Of a stretch of 17,647 nt of DNA, positions 6,451-14,085 are shown piece after piece (the first letter of the stretch is position 1; each line of letters begins with the position of its first letter). Origin of the DNA: an uncultured Carnobacterium sp. (GTDB lineage Bacteria > Bacillota > Bacilli > Lactobacillales > Aerococcaceae); contig CAJPNA010000009.1 in NCBI GenBank assembly GCA_905371865.1, forward strand, positions 1 to 17,647. The letters run 5' to 3'. The notes under the pieces were generated by a model. It was not told the DNA's origin. It saw only the letters and a program-made list of their open reading frames with translations, and made no database searches. The translations under genes were made by a program, and so were the position numbers.

Positions 6451-7860
6451 TTATTCCTCAATTTTTATTTCAAAACCGTTATTGTCGCTGACGTTACGAT
6501 ACCATCTTCCACTACTCTTGATGGTTCTCTTTTGCGTTTCTAAATCTACAGAAATAAATCCGTAACGATTCTTATACGCATTATTCCAAGACCAGCAATC
6601 AAAAGCAGTCCATGTATGATATCCAAAACAACGACTACCTTCTTCAATCGCTTTATGTAGCCATGTTAGATGTTCTTCGTAAAATTCAATACGATACACA
6701 TCATCAATGACTCCATTTTCTCCAATGAAGCGACCTTCGTTTTCAACACCCATTCCGTTTTCACTAATGAACCATGGGATATTGCCATATTCTTCTTTCA
6801 CAATCATTGCAATGTCATAAATTGCTTTCGGGAAGATTTCCCATCCACGATATGGATTCATGCGACGCTCAGGCCATTCATACTCTTTGAAATATTGGTC
6901 TGGCATCCAAGGTGTTTTGTACTCCTCTGGATTAGGCTGCGTTTGAACACGTTTTGGATGATAGTAATTCACTCCAAGAAAATCAACTGTATTCGATTGG
7001 ATTAGCTGCAATTCCTCTTCGGTATGACTCCATAACTCGCCGTCCTCTTCTAGTTGTTTCACCAAGGTTTCAGGGAATGTACCTTTCACCGCTGGATTTA
7101 AGAAGACTCTGTTAAAGAAATCATCTGTAAATTGACTTGCTGCTAAATCTTCTGGAGAATCACTTCTAGGGTAAGCCGGCGTCAAGTTCAAAATAATTCC
7201 AATCTTGCCATTCATGCCTAGCGAATGATACAGTTCAATCACTTTTGCACTCGCAAGGTTTAGATTATAAATCACTTGTACAGCTTCTTTTCCTTTCCCT
7301 TTTAGGTTTGGATAATGGAATGCATATAAGTATCCTGCTTCTGGAATGACCATTGGCTCATTGAAAGTTGTCCAGTAATGAATCTTATTGCCAAAACATT
7401 CAAACGCTGTTTTAGCAAACTTTACGAATAAATCCACGACATGTTTACTTTCCCAGCCACCATATTTTTGGAGCAATTCAACTGGCATATCGAAATGATG
7501 TAAATTCAAAACTAGTTCAATATCGTTTTTCTTTGCCTCATTAATAACTGCATTGTAAAATTCCACAGCCTTTGGATCGGCTTCACCCGTTTCGAAGTCC
7601 TTAATCAAACGGCTCCATTGAATCGAAGTCCGGAATGAATTAAATCCAATCTCCTTCATCAAACGAAAATCTTCAGGATACGTATGATAAAAATCACTGG
7701 CAACATCAGGTCCTACTCCATTAAAGAATGCTTTTGGATCAGTTCTATACCAGTAATCCATCACATTTTCATGCACCTTGTCGAATTGTCCTTCTGTCTG
7801 TGGTCCGCTAGAAGCGGCACCCCACCAGAATCCTTGAGGGAAAATCAATTGTTTCTTCAT
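6451..7860 (-). CDS. GH1 6-phospho-beta-glycosidase, GmuD-like
   Basis: A 469-residue GH1 enzyme, expected to split a PTS-phosphorylated beta-disaccharide in the cytoplasm. The acid/base is Glu168 (TTFNEPMV) and the nucleophile is Glu367 (FISENGMG). The start of the barrel is FPQGFWWGAASSGPQTEG. The phospho-sugar pocket is suggested by KSSGRWY near the C-terminus, where 6-phospho-glycosidases have a Lys/Ser/Tyr set. From memory it is strikingly similar to B. subtilis GmuD (for example FRTSIQW then RLIKDFETGE, GKIGIILNLTPAYPRS, and MNPYRGWEI). That enzyme acts in glucomannan-oligosaccharide use, so phospho-beta-mannosidase or glucosidase activity is plausible. A longer reading is possible, but AAGGAGG lies 7 bases before the ATG at 7860. 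It is the first gene of the operon. Confidence 0.92.
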   Translation of the reverse strand: MKKQLIFPQGFWWGAASSGPQTEGQFDKVHENVMDYWYRTDPKAFFNGVGPDVASDFYHTYPEDFRLMKEIGFNSFRTSIQWSRLIKDFETGEADPKAVEFYNAVINEAKKNDIELVLNLHHFDMPVELLQKYGGWESKHVVDLFVKFAKTAFECFGNKIHYWTTFNEPMVIPEAGYLYAFHYPNLKGKGKEAVQVIYNLNLASAKVIELYHSLGMNGKIGIILNLTPAYPRSDSPEDLAASQFTDDFFNRVFLNPAVKGTFPETLVKQLEEDGELWSHTEEELQLIQSNTVDFLGVNYYHPKRVQTQPNPEEYKTPWMPDQYFKEYEWPERRMNPYRGWEIFPKAIYDIAMIVKEEYGNIPWFISENGMGVENEGRFIGENGVIDDVYRIEFYEEHLTWLHKAIEEGSRCFGYHTWTAFDCWSWNNAYKNRYGFISVDLETQKRTIKSSGRWYRNVSDNNGFEIKIEE

Positions 7861-7875
7861 AATTAACCTCCTTTC

Positions 7876-7889
7876 TGTAAGCTTTTCCA
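7876..7889. promoter_or_regulatory. Candidate cre (CcpA) site
   Basis: TGTAAGCTTTTCCA matches the cre consensus TGWAARCGYTWNCW at 13 of 14 positions; the one miss is the central G. It covers the predicted start of GH1-PTS transcription, a common place for CcpA repression. One mismatch at the central CG reduces confidence. Confidence 0.5.
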
Positions 7890-7894
7890 AATAT

Positions 7895-7922
7895 AGTATA
7901 TCACATTTTTATAATTTGTCTA
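7895..7922 (-). promoter_or_regulatory. Promoter of the GH1-PTS operon
   Basis: On the minus strand, TAGACA (7922-7917) and TATACT (7900-7895) are 16 bases apart. The -35 box lies inside the palindromic operator and the predicted start overlaps the cre-like site. Both repression by the GntR protein and catabolite control are therefore easy to picture. Confidence 0.7.
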
Positions 7923-7933
7923 GACAAATTATA
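7910..7933. promoter_or_regulatory. Perfect 24-bp palindromic operator, probable GntR-family site
   Basis: Each half reads TATAATTTGTCT and the two halves are exact complements around the TCTAGA centre. A dimeric GntR/HutC-type regulator binds such symmetric sites, and the gene for one starts 84 bases away. The site covers the -35 box of the GH1-PTS promoter and lies upstream of the gntR promoter, so it should act mainly on the former. Confidence 0.8.
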
Positions 7934-7957
7934 TTATTAGTATCCAAAATGTCGTTT

Positions 7958-7986
7958 TTGCCTATCTATACTACATTTGTTATAAT
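7958..7986 (+). promoter_or_regulatory. Promoter of gntR-manA
   Basis: TTGCCT (7958-7963) and TATAAT (7981-7986) are separated by 17 bases, 30 bases before the gntR start codon. The -10 box is consensus and the -35 box matches four of six positions. No second full palindrome is seen here. Confidence 0.65.
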
Positions 7987-8016
7987 TAAGCTAGTTTATA
8001 GAAAGGATGACATTCG

Positions 8017-8745
8017 ATGAGCGTAAAATATTTACAGATTTACCATGCGATTCGTGAAAAAATTTTAAATAACGAATATGCCATTAATCAACAACTCCCC
8101 GATGAAATTACATTAACAAAAAAGTATGATAGCAGTCGAATGACGGTCAAAAAAGCATTAGACTTGCTCGTTTCTGAAGGGCTTATCTTCAGAAAACGTG
8201 GCCAAGGTACCTTTGTCCTCTCTCGAGGCACGTCGAAGCGAAAACTCATCGTTCCAGAACGAGACATTAAAGGGCTGACGAAGATTTCTGAGGATTCGCA
8301 TTCTTTCATTCAATCCAAAATTATTCACTTTAAATTAGAGTTTGCATCTGAATTTCTTGCAGAAAAACTACAAGTACCGCTGCAAAGTCCTGTATACAAC
8401 ATCCATCGCCTTCGCATCATCGACGGAAAACCTTATGTATTAGAACAAACGTATATGAGTACAAATGTGATTCCAGGGATTACTGAAGATGTCCTATTAA
8501 ACTCTATCTATCAATATATCGAAGGTCCATTAGGCTTACGCATTGCGAGTGCAACGAAAATTTTACGTGCAGCACCTTGTTCGGAAGATGAGCAAAATTA
8601 CTTACAACTCCTTCCAACAGAGCCAGTCTTTGAAGTAGAGCAAGTGGCATACCTAGATAATGGAACTCCGTTTGAATACTCGATTAGCCGTCACAGATAC
8701 GATTTATTTGAATTCAATTCATTTGCACTAAGACATTCATCATAG
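8017..8745 (+). CDS. GntR-family (HutC-type) transcriptional regulator with UTRA domain
   Basis: A 242-residue repressor-type protein. Residues about 1-70 form the GntR winged helix-turn-helix: YLQIYHAIREKI, LPDEITLTKKYDSSRMTVKKAL and the wing GLIFRKRGQGTFV. Residues about 80-235 are a UTRA ligand-binding domain of the kind that senses phosphorylated sugars (SPVYNIHRLRIIDGKPYVLEQTYM, then VAYLDNGTPFEYSISRHRYD). It is divergent from the GH1-PTS operon and shares a region with a perfect palindrome, so it very probably controls that operon. It matches GmuR/BglR-type regulators in architecture and context. The start has an AAAGGA site 9 bases upstream. Its stop codon overlaps the ribosome binding site of manA. 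Confidence 0.93.
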   Translation: MSVKYLQIYHAIREKILNNEYAINQQLPDEITLTKKYDSSRMTVKKALDLLVSEGLIFRKRGQGTFVLSRGTSKRKLIVPERDIKGLTKISEDSHSFIQSKIIHFKLEFASEFLAEKLQVPLQSPVYNIHRLRIIDGKPYVLEQTYMSTNVIPGITEDVLLNSIYQYIEGPLGLRIASATKILRAAPCSEDEQNYLQLLPTEPVFEVEQVAYLDNGTPFEYSISRHRYDLFEFNSFALRHSS

Positions 8746-8755
8746 GAGGCACATT

Positions 8756-9709
8756 ATGACAAAACCAATCTTTTTAAATGCTGTACTGCAAGAGAAAATT
8801 TGGGGTGGGACAAAATTACATTCGCTGTTTAACTTCACTCTCCCTTCTGACAAGACCGGTGAAGCGTGGATTATTAGCGCGCATCCCAATGGAATTTCAA
8901 CCATCAAAAGCCCTGCTGAATTCACAGGAATAGGCTTAGATGAACTCTATAAAACACATCCAGAACTCTTTAATGGGCAACAATTGGCAAGCTTCCCTCT
9001 TCTCATTAAGTTGCTAGATGCTTCTGACGACTTATCGATTCAAGTGCATCCAGATGACGAATATGCTTTGGAACACGAAGGCGAATACGGGAAAAATGAA
9101 TGCTGGTATGTGGTACAAGCAGAGCCAGGCGCAAAAATTGTCTACGGACATACGGCAATGACTCCTGAAGAATTTGCAGAGAAAATCGACAATGAAGCTT
9201 GGAGCGACCTATTTACCGAAGTTCCTGTGAAAGCGGGCGATTTCTTCGATGTGCCAAGTGGGACGATTCACGCCATTGGAGGCGGTATTGTGATTCTTGA
9301 GACGCAACAAAATTCAGATACGACTTATCGCGTCTATGACTACAACCGCACCGACGATGCTGGAAACCCTCGCCCACTGCATATTCAACAAACAAAAGAC
9401 GTGACGTCGATTCCGCATAGTGTCCCAACAACCAACCAACAAGTGGTGTCAACGGACACTGGAACAAGAACAACTTTTGTGGAAAACAAGTTCTTTACCG
9501 TTTGGAAATACGATATTGACGGTGACTACAGTGATGCACTCTCTTCTACTTATCACCTTGTAACGGTGTTAGACGGAAAAGGTACACTCACAGTCGACGG
9601 AACACAGTACCAAATTGAAAAAGCAGATTCCTTTATTCTTCCTTCCGGAACACCTACACTCCAGGTTAAAGGATCTGTTCAACTGATTGTCTCTAAGTCT
9701 AATCAATAA
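8756..9709 (+). CDS. manA: Mannose-6-phosphate isomerase, class I
   Basis: A 317-residue cytoplasmic metalloenzyme interconverting mannose-6-phosphate and fructose-6-phosphate, of the short Firmicutes type. Zinc ligands are visible: Gln96 and His98 in SIQVHPDD, Glu115 in GKNECWYV, and His172 in GTIHAIGGG. The catalytic Arg is Arg192 in TTYRVYDYNR. A C-terminal cupin-like domain follows from about residue 240. The gene is 10 bases after gntR, with AGGAGG overlapping the gntR stop, so the two are co-transcribed. Its placement next to a beta-disaccharide PTS and GH1 enzyme implies that the imported sugar releases mannose-6-phosphate, as with GmuF in B. subtilis. Confidence 0.94.
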   Translation: MTKPIFLNAVLQEKIWGGTKLHSLFNFTLPSDKTGEAWIISAHPNGISTIKSPAEFTGIGLDELYKTHPELFNGQQLASFPLLIKLLDASDDLSIQVHPDDEYALEHEGEYGKNECWYVVQAEPGAKIVYGHTAMTPEEFAEKIDNEAWSDLFTEVPVKAGDFFDVPSGTIHAIGGGIVILETQQNSDTTYRVYDYNRTDDAGNPRPLHIQQTKDVTSIPHSVPTTNQQVVSTDTGTRTTFVENKFFTVWKYDIDGDYSDALSSTYHLVTVLDGKGTLTVDGTQYQIEKADSFILPSGTPTLQVKGSVQLIVSKSNQ

Positions 9710-9721
9710 AAATAAACGCAA

Positions 9722-9753
9722 AAAGGTCAGCAAGGATTTCCTTGCTGACCTTT
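9722..9753. terminator. Bidirectional terminator, manA / pepF
   Basis: A perfect 14-bp stem (AAAGGTCAGCAAGG and its complement) closes a 4-base loop, with T-rich tracts on both outer sides. It serves two convergent genes whose stop codons lie within about 15 bases. Confidence 0.9.
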
Positions 9754-9757
9754 ATTT

Positions 9758-11551
9758 TTATGCATTCAATTGTTTTGTAATGTCTACGATTTCGTCGATT
9801 AAACCGCCGATTGTTGCAATCGTATCTTTCAGCGGTGCATCTGTTGAAACATCCACGCCTGCAATTTTTGCAAGCTCTTCTGCGCTCTTTGTTCCGCCCA
9901 TCTTCAAGACTTCCACCCAAGTGTTTGCGACACTTGAATCTTTTTGAATCATTTTCGCCACTTGTGTACCGATGGTTAAACCTGCTGAGTAAGTGTAAGA
10001 ATAAAGCCCCATGTAATAGTGCGGTTGACGCATCCAGGTTAACTCTGCCCCTTCTGTAAGAACCACTTCTGGTCCCCAGAATTTAGCCAATGTTTCTCTG
10101 AATAAATCGTTTAACGTATCTGCGTCTAAACTCTTACCTGCGTCCACTAAGCGGTATACTTCGCGTTGGAAGTACGCTTCTAATAAGTGCGTCACAAAGT
10201 TGTGGTAGTAAGTTTTTGCGACCATTTGAGAAATAATCCAACGTTTCATACGTAGGTCATCTCCTGCTTTATTCTTCAAGTAGAACTCCACAAGTAATTC
10301 ATTTGTTGTAGATGGTGCTTCAACAAAGTACATGCTTGGACGACCATCTAGGATATTTTGGTTTTTGTACGCTAATTGGAAGTGACCTGCGTGTCCTAAT
10401 TCATGCGCTAGCGTCATGCAGTCATTCATATCTTCTGTAAAGAACATTAAGATAAATGAATTTGCCCCATAAGGTGATGAACAGAACGCACCTGTTCGTT
10501 TACCAATTGTTTCAGCGTAGTCAATCCAACGGTTATCGAAGGCTTCCTTCATAATCTTGAGATAACCTTCCCCTAATGGTTCTAATCCTTTTAAGATGTA
10601 TTGTTTTGCTTCGTCGTATGTTACTTTGGCTGCATATGTTGGATCTACTTCTAGTTTCAAGTCTTCATAACGCACTTCATCTAATTGATAGATTTCTTTG
10701 ATTAGACCTGCTAATTTACGCATATGTGGCGCTAATTCTTCCATGATGACATCGATTTGACGGTCGTATAATTCACGAGACACTTTTTGACGGTCTAATA
10801 AGTAGTCAAATACTGAAGCGAATCCTCGCAATGTTGCCATTGTTTTTTCTTTTTGAATTTGTGTGTTATACGCTGAAGCTGTACTATGTTGATATTTGCG
10901 TAATGTGTCGCTAAATACTTTGAACGCTTCACGACGAATCGCTGTATTTGGCTCAGATTGCATACGGCCTTCAAAGCTGTTGTATGTCATTGGAATGACT
11001 TGTCCGTCTGCTTCGACTGCTGGGAAATGCATGTCTTTGAACTTGATATCGTTATAGGCTTGGTAGCCAGCATCTAATGTATTTCCAAGAGCTGCTAAGG
11101 TTGCTTCCACATCTTTTGATAATAAATGTTTCTTATCTTCTAAGAGACGTTCAATATATAAGGCATCTTCTTTATTCAAGCGTGCTTCTTCTAACACTGC
11201 ATCATCCAATTGGCTTAATTCTGATTCAAAGAAACTTAACTTGGCGTCTAATCCAGCTAACACTTTACGTGTTTGTGCAGCACGTGTTTGCGCTTCTTTA
11301 TCTTTTGTATTCGCGCTCACAGCAAGGTTGCAATACGCTGAAATTTGACCGCGTTGTTCTAATAATTCACGGTATGTTGCTAAGCCTTCATTCACCAACT
11401 CAGCAGTAGAAATGTTTCCTTCATATTTCTTTTGAAATGCGTCTACTTTCTCTTTCAATTCTTTTAACGCTTTATTAAAAACTTCTTCTGTTTCAAATAA
11501 AAGCGTTAAATCCCATGTTTGATTTACGTCTACTTGACTTCTTTCAATCAT
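9758..11551 (-). CDS. pepF: Oligoendopeptidase F (M3B metallopeptidase)
   Basis: A 597-residue cytoplasmic zinc peptidase of normal PepF length, cleaving short peptides internally, typically in peptide recycling and nutrition. The zinc motif is HELGH at 383-387 (His383, Glu384, His387), and the third ligand is Glu411 in FVEAPSTTNE. The N-terminal helical region (about 1-200) and the GAFCSSPYGANSFILMFF segment before the active site are typical of the family. The start is the ATG at 11551. It has its own promoter and terminator, so it appears monocistronic. Confidence 0.95.
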   Translation of the reverse strand: MIERSQVDVNQTWDLTLLFETEEVFNKALKELKEKVDAFQKKYEGNISTAELVNEGLATYRELLEQRGQISAYCNLAVSANTKDKEAQTRAAQTRKVLAGLDAKLSFFESELSQLDDAVLEEARLNKEDALYIERLLEDKKHLLSKDVEATLAALGNTLDAGYQAYNDIKFKDMHFPAVEADGQVIPMTYNSFEGRMQSEPNTAIRREAFKVFSDTLRKYQHSTASAYNTQIQKEKTMATLRGFASVFDYLLDRQKVSRELYDRQIDVIMEELAPHMRKLAGLIKEIYQLDEVRYEDLKLEVDPTYAAKVTYDEAKQYILKGLEPLGEGYLKIMKEAFDNRWIDYAETIGKRTGAFCSSPYGANSFILMFFTEDMNDCMTLAHELGHAGHFQLAYKNQNILDGRPSMYFVEAPSTTNELLVEFYLKNKAGDDLRMKRWIISQMVAKTYYHNFVTHLLEAYFQREVYRLVDAGKSLDADTLNDLFRETLAKFWGPEVVLTEGAELTWMRQPHYYMGLYSYTYSAGLTIGTQVAKMIQKDSSVANTWVEVLKMGGTKSAEELAKIAGVDVSTDAPLKDTIATIGGLIDEIVDITKQLNA

Positions 11552-11583
11552 ACTCTCACTTCACTTTCTAAAATCGTACTCCC

Positions 11584-11613
11584 ATTGTACCATAGTTTTC
11601 ATTTAATTTTCAG
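11584..11613 (-). promoter_or_regulatory. Promoter of pepF
   Basis: On the minus strand, CTGAAA (11613-11608) and TACAAT (11589-11584) are 18 bases apart, about 33 bases before the pepF start codon. The -10 is good and the -35 matches four of six positions. Confidence 0.55.
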
Positions 11614-11637
11614 AAAGATTTTAGTTTTTAACAAAAA

Positions 11638-11661
11638 ATACTACAGTCAATCGACTGTAGC
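11638..11661 (-). terminator. Terminator of the SwrB-like / MltG-like operon
   Basis: An 8-bp perfect stem CTACAGTC/GACTGTAG with a 4-base loop is followed on the minus strand by ATTTTTT. It lies 17 bases after the stop codon of the MltG-like gene. Confidence 0.85.
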
Positions 11662-11677
11662 ATCTTTATCATTCTTA

Positions 11678-12169
11678 TTAACGTAACGCACCAATAGCAC
11701 GAGCAATTTCTTCATAAGAGCTTCCTGGTTTAATCTCAAAAGTACCAGTCCAGATATTTTCATCAATATTATTAGTTGTTAAGTAATCAACAAATTCTTT
11801 TGCACTCTTAATCAATCCCGCTTTTGCTAATGTTTCAGCAACATCATTCGATGATTCGCCTTCTTCTACTGTAATCGATACCGGAGTTGAAGACGCTGTA
11901 GTTGCTGCTTCTGTAGTTGAAGCTTGAGTCGTAGCTGAAGCACTTGTTGTTGATGCTTTACTACTTGATTCTTTTTCAGCTAATAAAGATTCATAAGCGG
12001 CTTTATAGCTCGCTTCATTTGCTCCTTCAGTAACGATTGGCAAATTCACTCCATCTAATTGGCTTTTCAATGATTGTGGAACTAATGGCCAAATCACTGT
12101 TACCAATGCTAAAATTAACGCTGCTACTAAGAAGCCCATTCCTAAAGAACGAAATTTCGTTTTACTCAT
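11678..12169 (-). CDS. Small membrane protein with an MltG-type LysM-like domain, no catalytic domain
   Basis: A 163-residue single-pass protein. Residues about 9-30 form a membrane helix, probably with the C-terminus outside. Residues about 65-97 are Ser/Thr/Ala-rich and low in complexity, a wall-spanning type of spacer. Residues about 98-161 match the LysM-like N-terminal domain of the endolytic transglycosylase MltG/YceG: SITVEEGESSNDVAETLAKAG, then LIKSAKEF, then GTFEIKPGSSYEEIARAI. The transglycosylase domain that follows in true MltG (over 200 residues) is absent, so the protein may bind or regulate cell-wall synthesis rather than cut glycan; this is inference. It has a strong AAGGAGG site and lies 14 bases after the SwrB-like gene. 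It could also be a stand-alone known family of short MltG-like proteins. Confidence 0.82.
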   Translation of the reverse strand: MSKTKFRSLGMGFLVAALILALVTVIWPLVPQSLKSQLDGVNLPIVTEGANEASYKAAYESLLAEKESSSKASTTSASATTQASTTEAATTASSTPVSITVEEGESSNDVAETLAKAGLIKSAKEFVDYLTTNNIDENIWTGTFEIKPGSSYEEIARAIGALR

Positions 12170-12183
12170 GTTCTTCTTCCTCC

Positions 12184-12675
12184 TTATTTCGCATCTGCTT
12201 CAAAATAATTATCAATCACTAATTGTACTGTTGAAACAGGTACATTTAATTGCTCAGAAATTGTTTCTACTGAATTTCCATGGCTAAATAATGTAATAAT
12301 TTGTTGTTTAGTTACATTGTGTAGACGACCAGATTCTTCTACAGAAACTTCTTCTACTGTAGTTACTTCTTCTTCAACAGGAGTCGTTTCTTGAACTTCC
12401 TCTACAACTGTTTTTTCAGCCACATGAACTTCTGCTGTTTTTGCAGCACGAACTTCCTCATATGTTGGCTCAACTGATGGTCCTTTATACACAGTTGTTC
12501 CTTCTAATTCTTGAATTTTTTTCTTTAATGAATATACTTCACGGTTTAATTCTAATAACCCTTCTGCTAATTCATCGATTTCTTCTTCATTTTGATTATC
12601 CTTCAAGAATAGTGAAATGAATAAGAAAAATACTGCTAATGCTAATAACGCTAGAACTACAACCCATACGTGCAT
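12184..12675 (-). CDS. SwrB/DUF6115-like membrane protein with C-terminal helix-turn-helix
   Basis: A 163-residue protein with an N-terminal membrane helix (residues about 3-24), a coiled-coil-like charged segment (about 30-60), and a Glu/Val/Thr-rich acidic stretch (about 65-115). It ends in a helix-turn-helix-like motif at about 122-157 (TKQQIITLFSHGNSVETISEQLN, then VPVSTVQLVID; read as two pieces). This order, with an anchor, a coil and a C-terminal HTH ending in LVID, is that of B. subtilis SwrB/YlxL and related DUF6115 proteins, which promote flagellar assembly there. No motility genes are visible here, so a different role is likely. It is the first gene of a two-gene operon with a strong promoter. 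Family assignment is from memory of architecture and is moderate. Confidence 0.75.
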   Translation of the reverse strand: MHVWVVVLALLALAVFFLFISLFLKDNQNEEEIDELAEGLLELNREVYSLKKKIQELEGTTVYKGPSVEPTYEEVRAAKTAEVHVAEKTVVEEVQETTPVEEEVTTVEEVSVEESGRLHNVTKQQIITLFSHGNSVETISEQLNVPVSTVQLVIDNYFEADAK

Positions 12676-12713
12676 TTTCTCACCTCATTAAATAATTTTT
12701 TTCCTTTCGTCCT

Positions 12714-12742
12714 ATTTTAAATAATGTTAGAGAAAATATCAA
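12714..12742 (-). promoter_or_regulatory. Promoter of the SwrB-like / MltG-like operon
   Basis: On the minus strand, TTGATA (12742-12737) and TAAAAT (12719-12714) are exactly 17 bases apart. Both boxes differ from consensus by one base, making this one of the best promoters in the window. Confidence 0.7.
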
Positions 12743-12816
12743 GGTTCAAGGCAGACTTTATCATTTTGTTAAGCATTTGTCATATAGTGAAATATATGGA
12801 TGCTTAGCTGAAAAAT

Positions 12817-12870
12817 AAAAATCTTTACCTACTTATTTCATCCGAAAGAAATAAGTAAGTAAAGATTTTT
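12817..12870 (-). terminator. Terminator of xpaC-telA
   Basis: A 23-bp stem closes an 8-base loop, 21 bases after the telA stop. The single imperfect position is a U-G wobble on the minus strand and a C-A mismatch on the plus strand, which fits use by telA. A T-run follows on the minus strand. Confidence 0.88.
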
Positions 12871-12890
12871 TGCTTAACCGAATCCGTTAT

Positions 12891-14084
12891 TTATTGATTG
12901 ATACGTTTCTCTTTTTGACTTAGTATTAATAGATTTTCTCGAAGTTCTTGCTCCATTTGAGACAATTCATACTCTGCTTTTCTACGTTTTTGTCTTCCTT
13001 CTTGTTGAATCAAAATTGTTTCTTCTAAAGTATCAATTAAGTCTTGTTGTGTCTTTTGAAGTGTTTCTAAATCGATAATACCTCGTTCATTTTCACGAGC
13101 TGTTTCAATCGTCGAAATTTTCAACATTTCTGAATTCTTTTGAATTAATTGGTTCGTCGTTTCAGACACTTGTCGTTGAGCCGTAACAGCATCTTTTTGA
13201 CGAAGTAACGTCATTGCAATCGCAATTTGATTTTTCCATAAAGGAATCGTTGTTGTAATAGAAGATTGAATTTTTTCTGCCAATGTTTGATTCGTATTTT
13301 GAATTAAGCGAATTTGTGGTGCTTGTTGAATCGTCATCTGACGAGTTAATTTCAAGTCATGATTTCTTTTTTCCAAACGATCAAGGAACTGATGCAAATC
13401 GTTAACGGTTTGTACGTCCATTTGATCTCCTGTTTCTTGTGCTTTCTTCATGGCTTCAGGAATTAATTGTTGTTGCATTTCTTCAATTTTCAATTCCCCT
13501 GCAGCAATATATATACTTAATGCTTCAAAAAATTCTTTATTTCGTTGATAGAGCTGTTCAAGAGATAAATTATCATTTAATAAGCCATTTTTTTCATGGT
13601 CAAGTTTCACAGCAATCTTATCTACTTGAGATCCAACTTCTTGATATTTCGATTGCATTTCATAAATAGATTTCTTCACACGTCCAAAAATTTTACGGAA
13701 AATATTAGAATCCTCCGCCACTAAATCTTGTGGATTGGTCTCATTGAGGCGCATCATCAACTCATTTAATGTATCTCCAATTTCTCCAGTATCTTTATTT
13801 TGAACATGGGCAAGCATTGAGTGTGAAAACTCCCCCAATTGCTTTTGAGCTCCCGCACCATAACTAATAATAGCTTGCATATTCTTTTCATCGATTTGTT
13901 TCGCTAAAGCTCGAGCTTGTTCTTGTTGTTTCACGGGCAATGAATCCACCAAAGCCTTTTGTGGTTCCACTTGTTCTTGTGGAAAATCAGCTGAAACATC
14001 TTGTAAACTTGTATTTTTCACAACATCCTCACCAAAGGGATTTTGAATGAGGGCATCTACCATGCTAGTTTTTTCTTCTGTCAT
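12891..14084 (-). CDS. TelA family protein (toxic anion resistance, PF05816)
   Basis: A 397-residue soluble, mostly helical protein. It fits the TelA/YaaN family in length and in motifs: SYGAGAQKQLGEFSHSML near residue 95, NPQDLVAEDSNIFRKIFGRVKKSI, and the region around IPLWKNQIAIAMTLLRQKDA about residue 280. The family was named for tellurite resistance and is also linked to envelope stress, but its biochemical activity is not settled. The extended coiled-coil character (Gln, Glu and Lys rich throughout) fits a scaffold role. Its start is two bases after the xpaC stop, with AAAGGAG in the last xpaC codons, so it is translated from the same message. The xpaC-telA order is conserved in Bacillus (xpaC-yaaN). 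Confidence 0.9.
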   Translation of the reverse strand: MTEEKTSMVDALIQNPFGEDVVKNTSLQDVSADFPQEQVEPQKALVDSLPVKQQEQARALAKQIDEKNMQAIISYGAGAQKQLGEFSHSMLAHVQNKDTGEIGDTLNELMMRLNETNPQDLVAEDSNIFRKIFGRVKKSIYEMQSKYQEVGSQVDKIAVKLDHEKNGLLNDNLSLEQLYQRNKEFFEALSIYIAAGELKIEEMQQQLIPEAMKKAQETGDQMDVQTVNDLHQFLDRLEKRNHDLKLTRQMTIQQAPQIRLIQNTNQTLAEKIQSSITTTIPLWKNQIAIAMTLLRQKDAVTAQRQVSETTNQLIQKNSEMLKISTIETARENERGIIDLETLQKTQQDLIDTLEETILIQQEGRQKRRKAEYELSQMEQELRENLLILSQKEKRINQ

Positions 14085-14085
14085 T

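Noticed and set aside
9687..10059. Plus-strand open frames after manA, overlapping the end of pepF
   Set aside because: They are antisense shadows of pepF that cross the bidirectional terminator, without ribosome binding sites.
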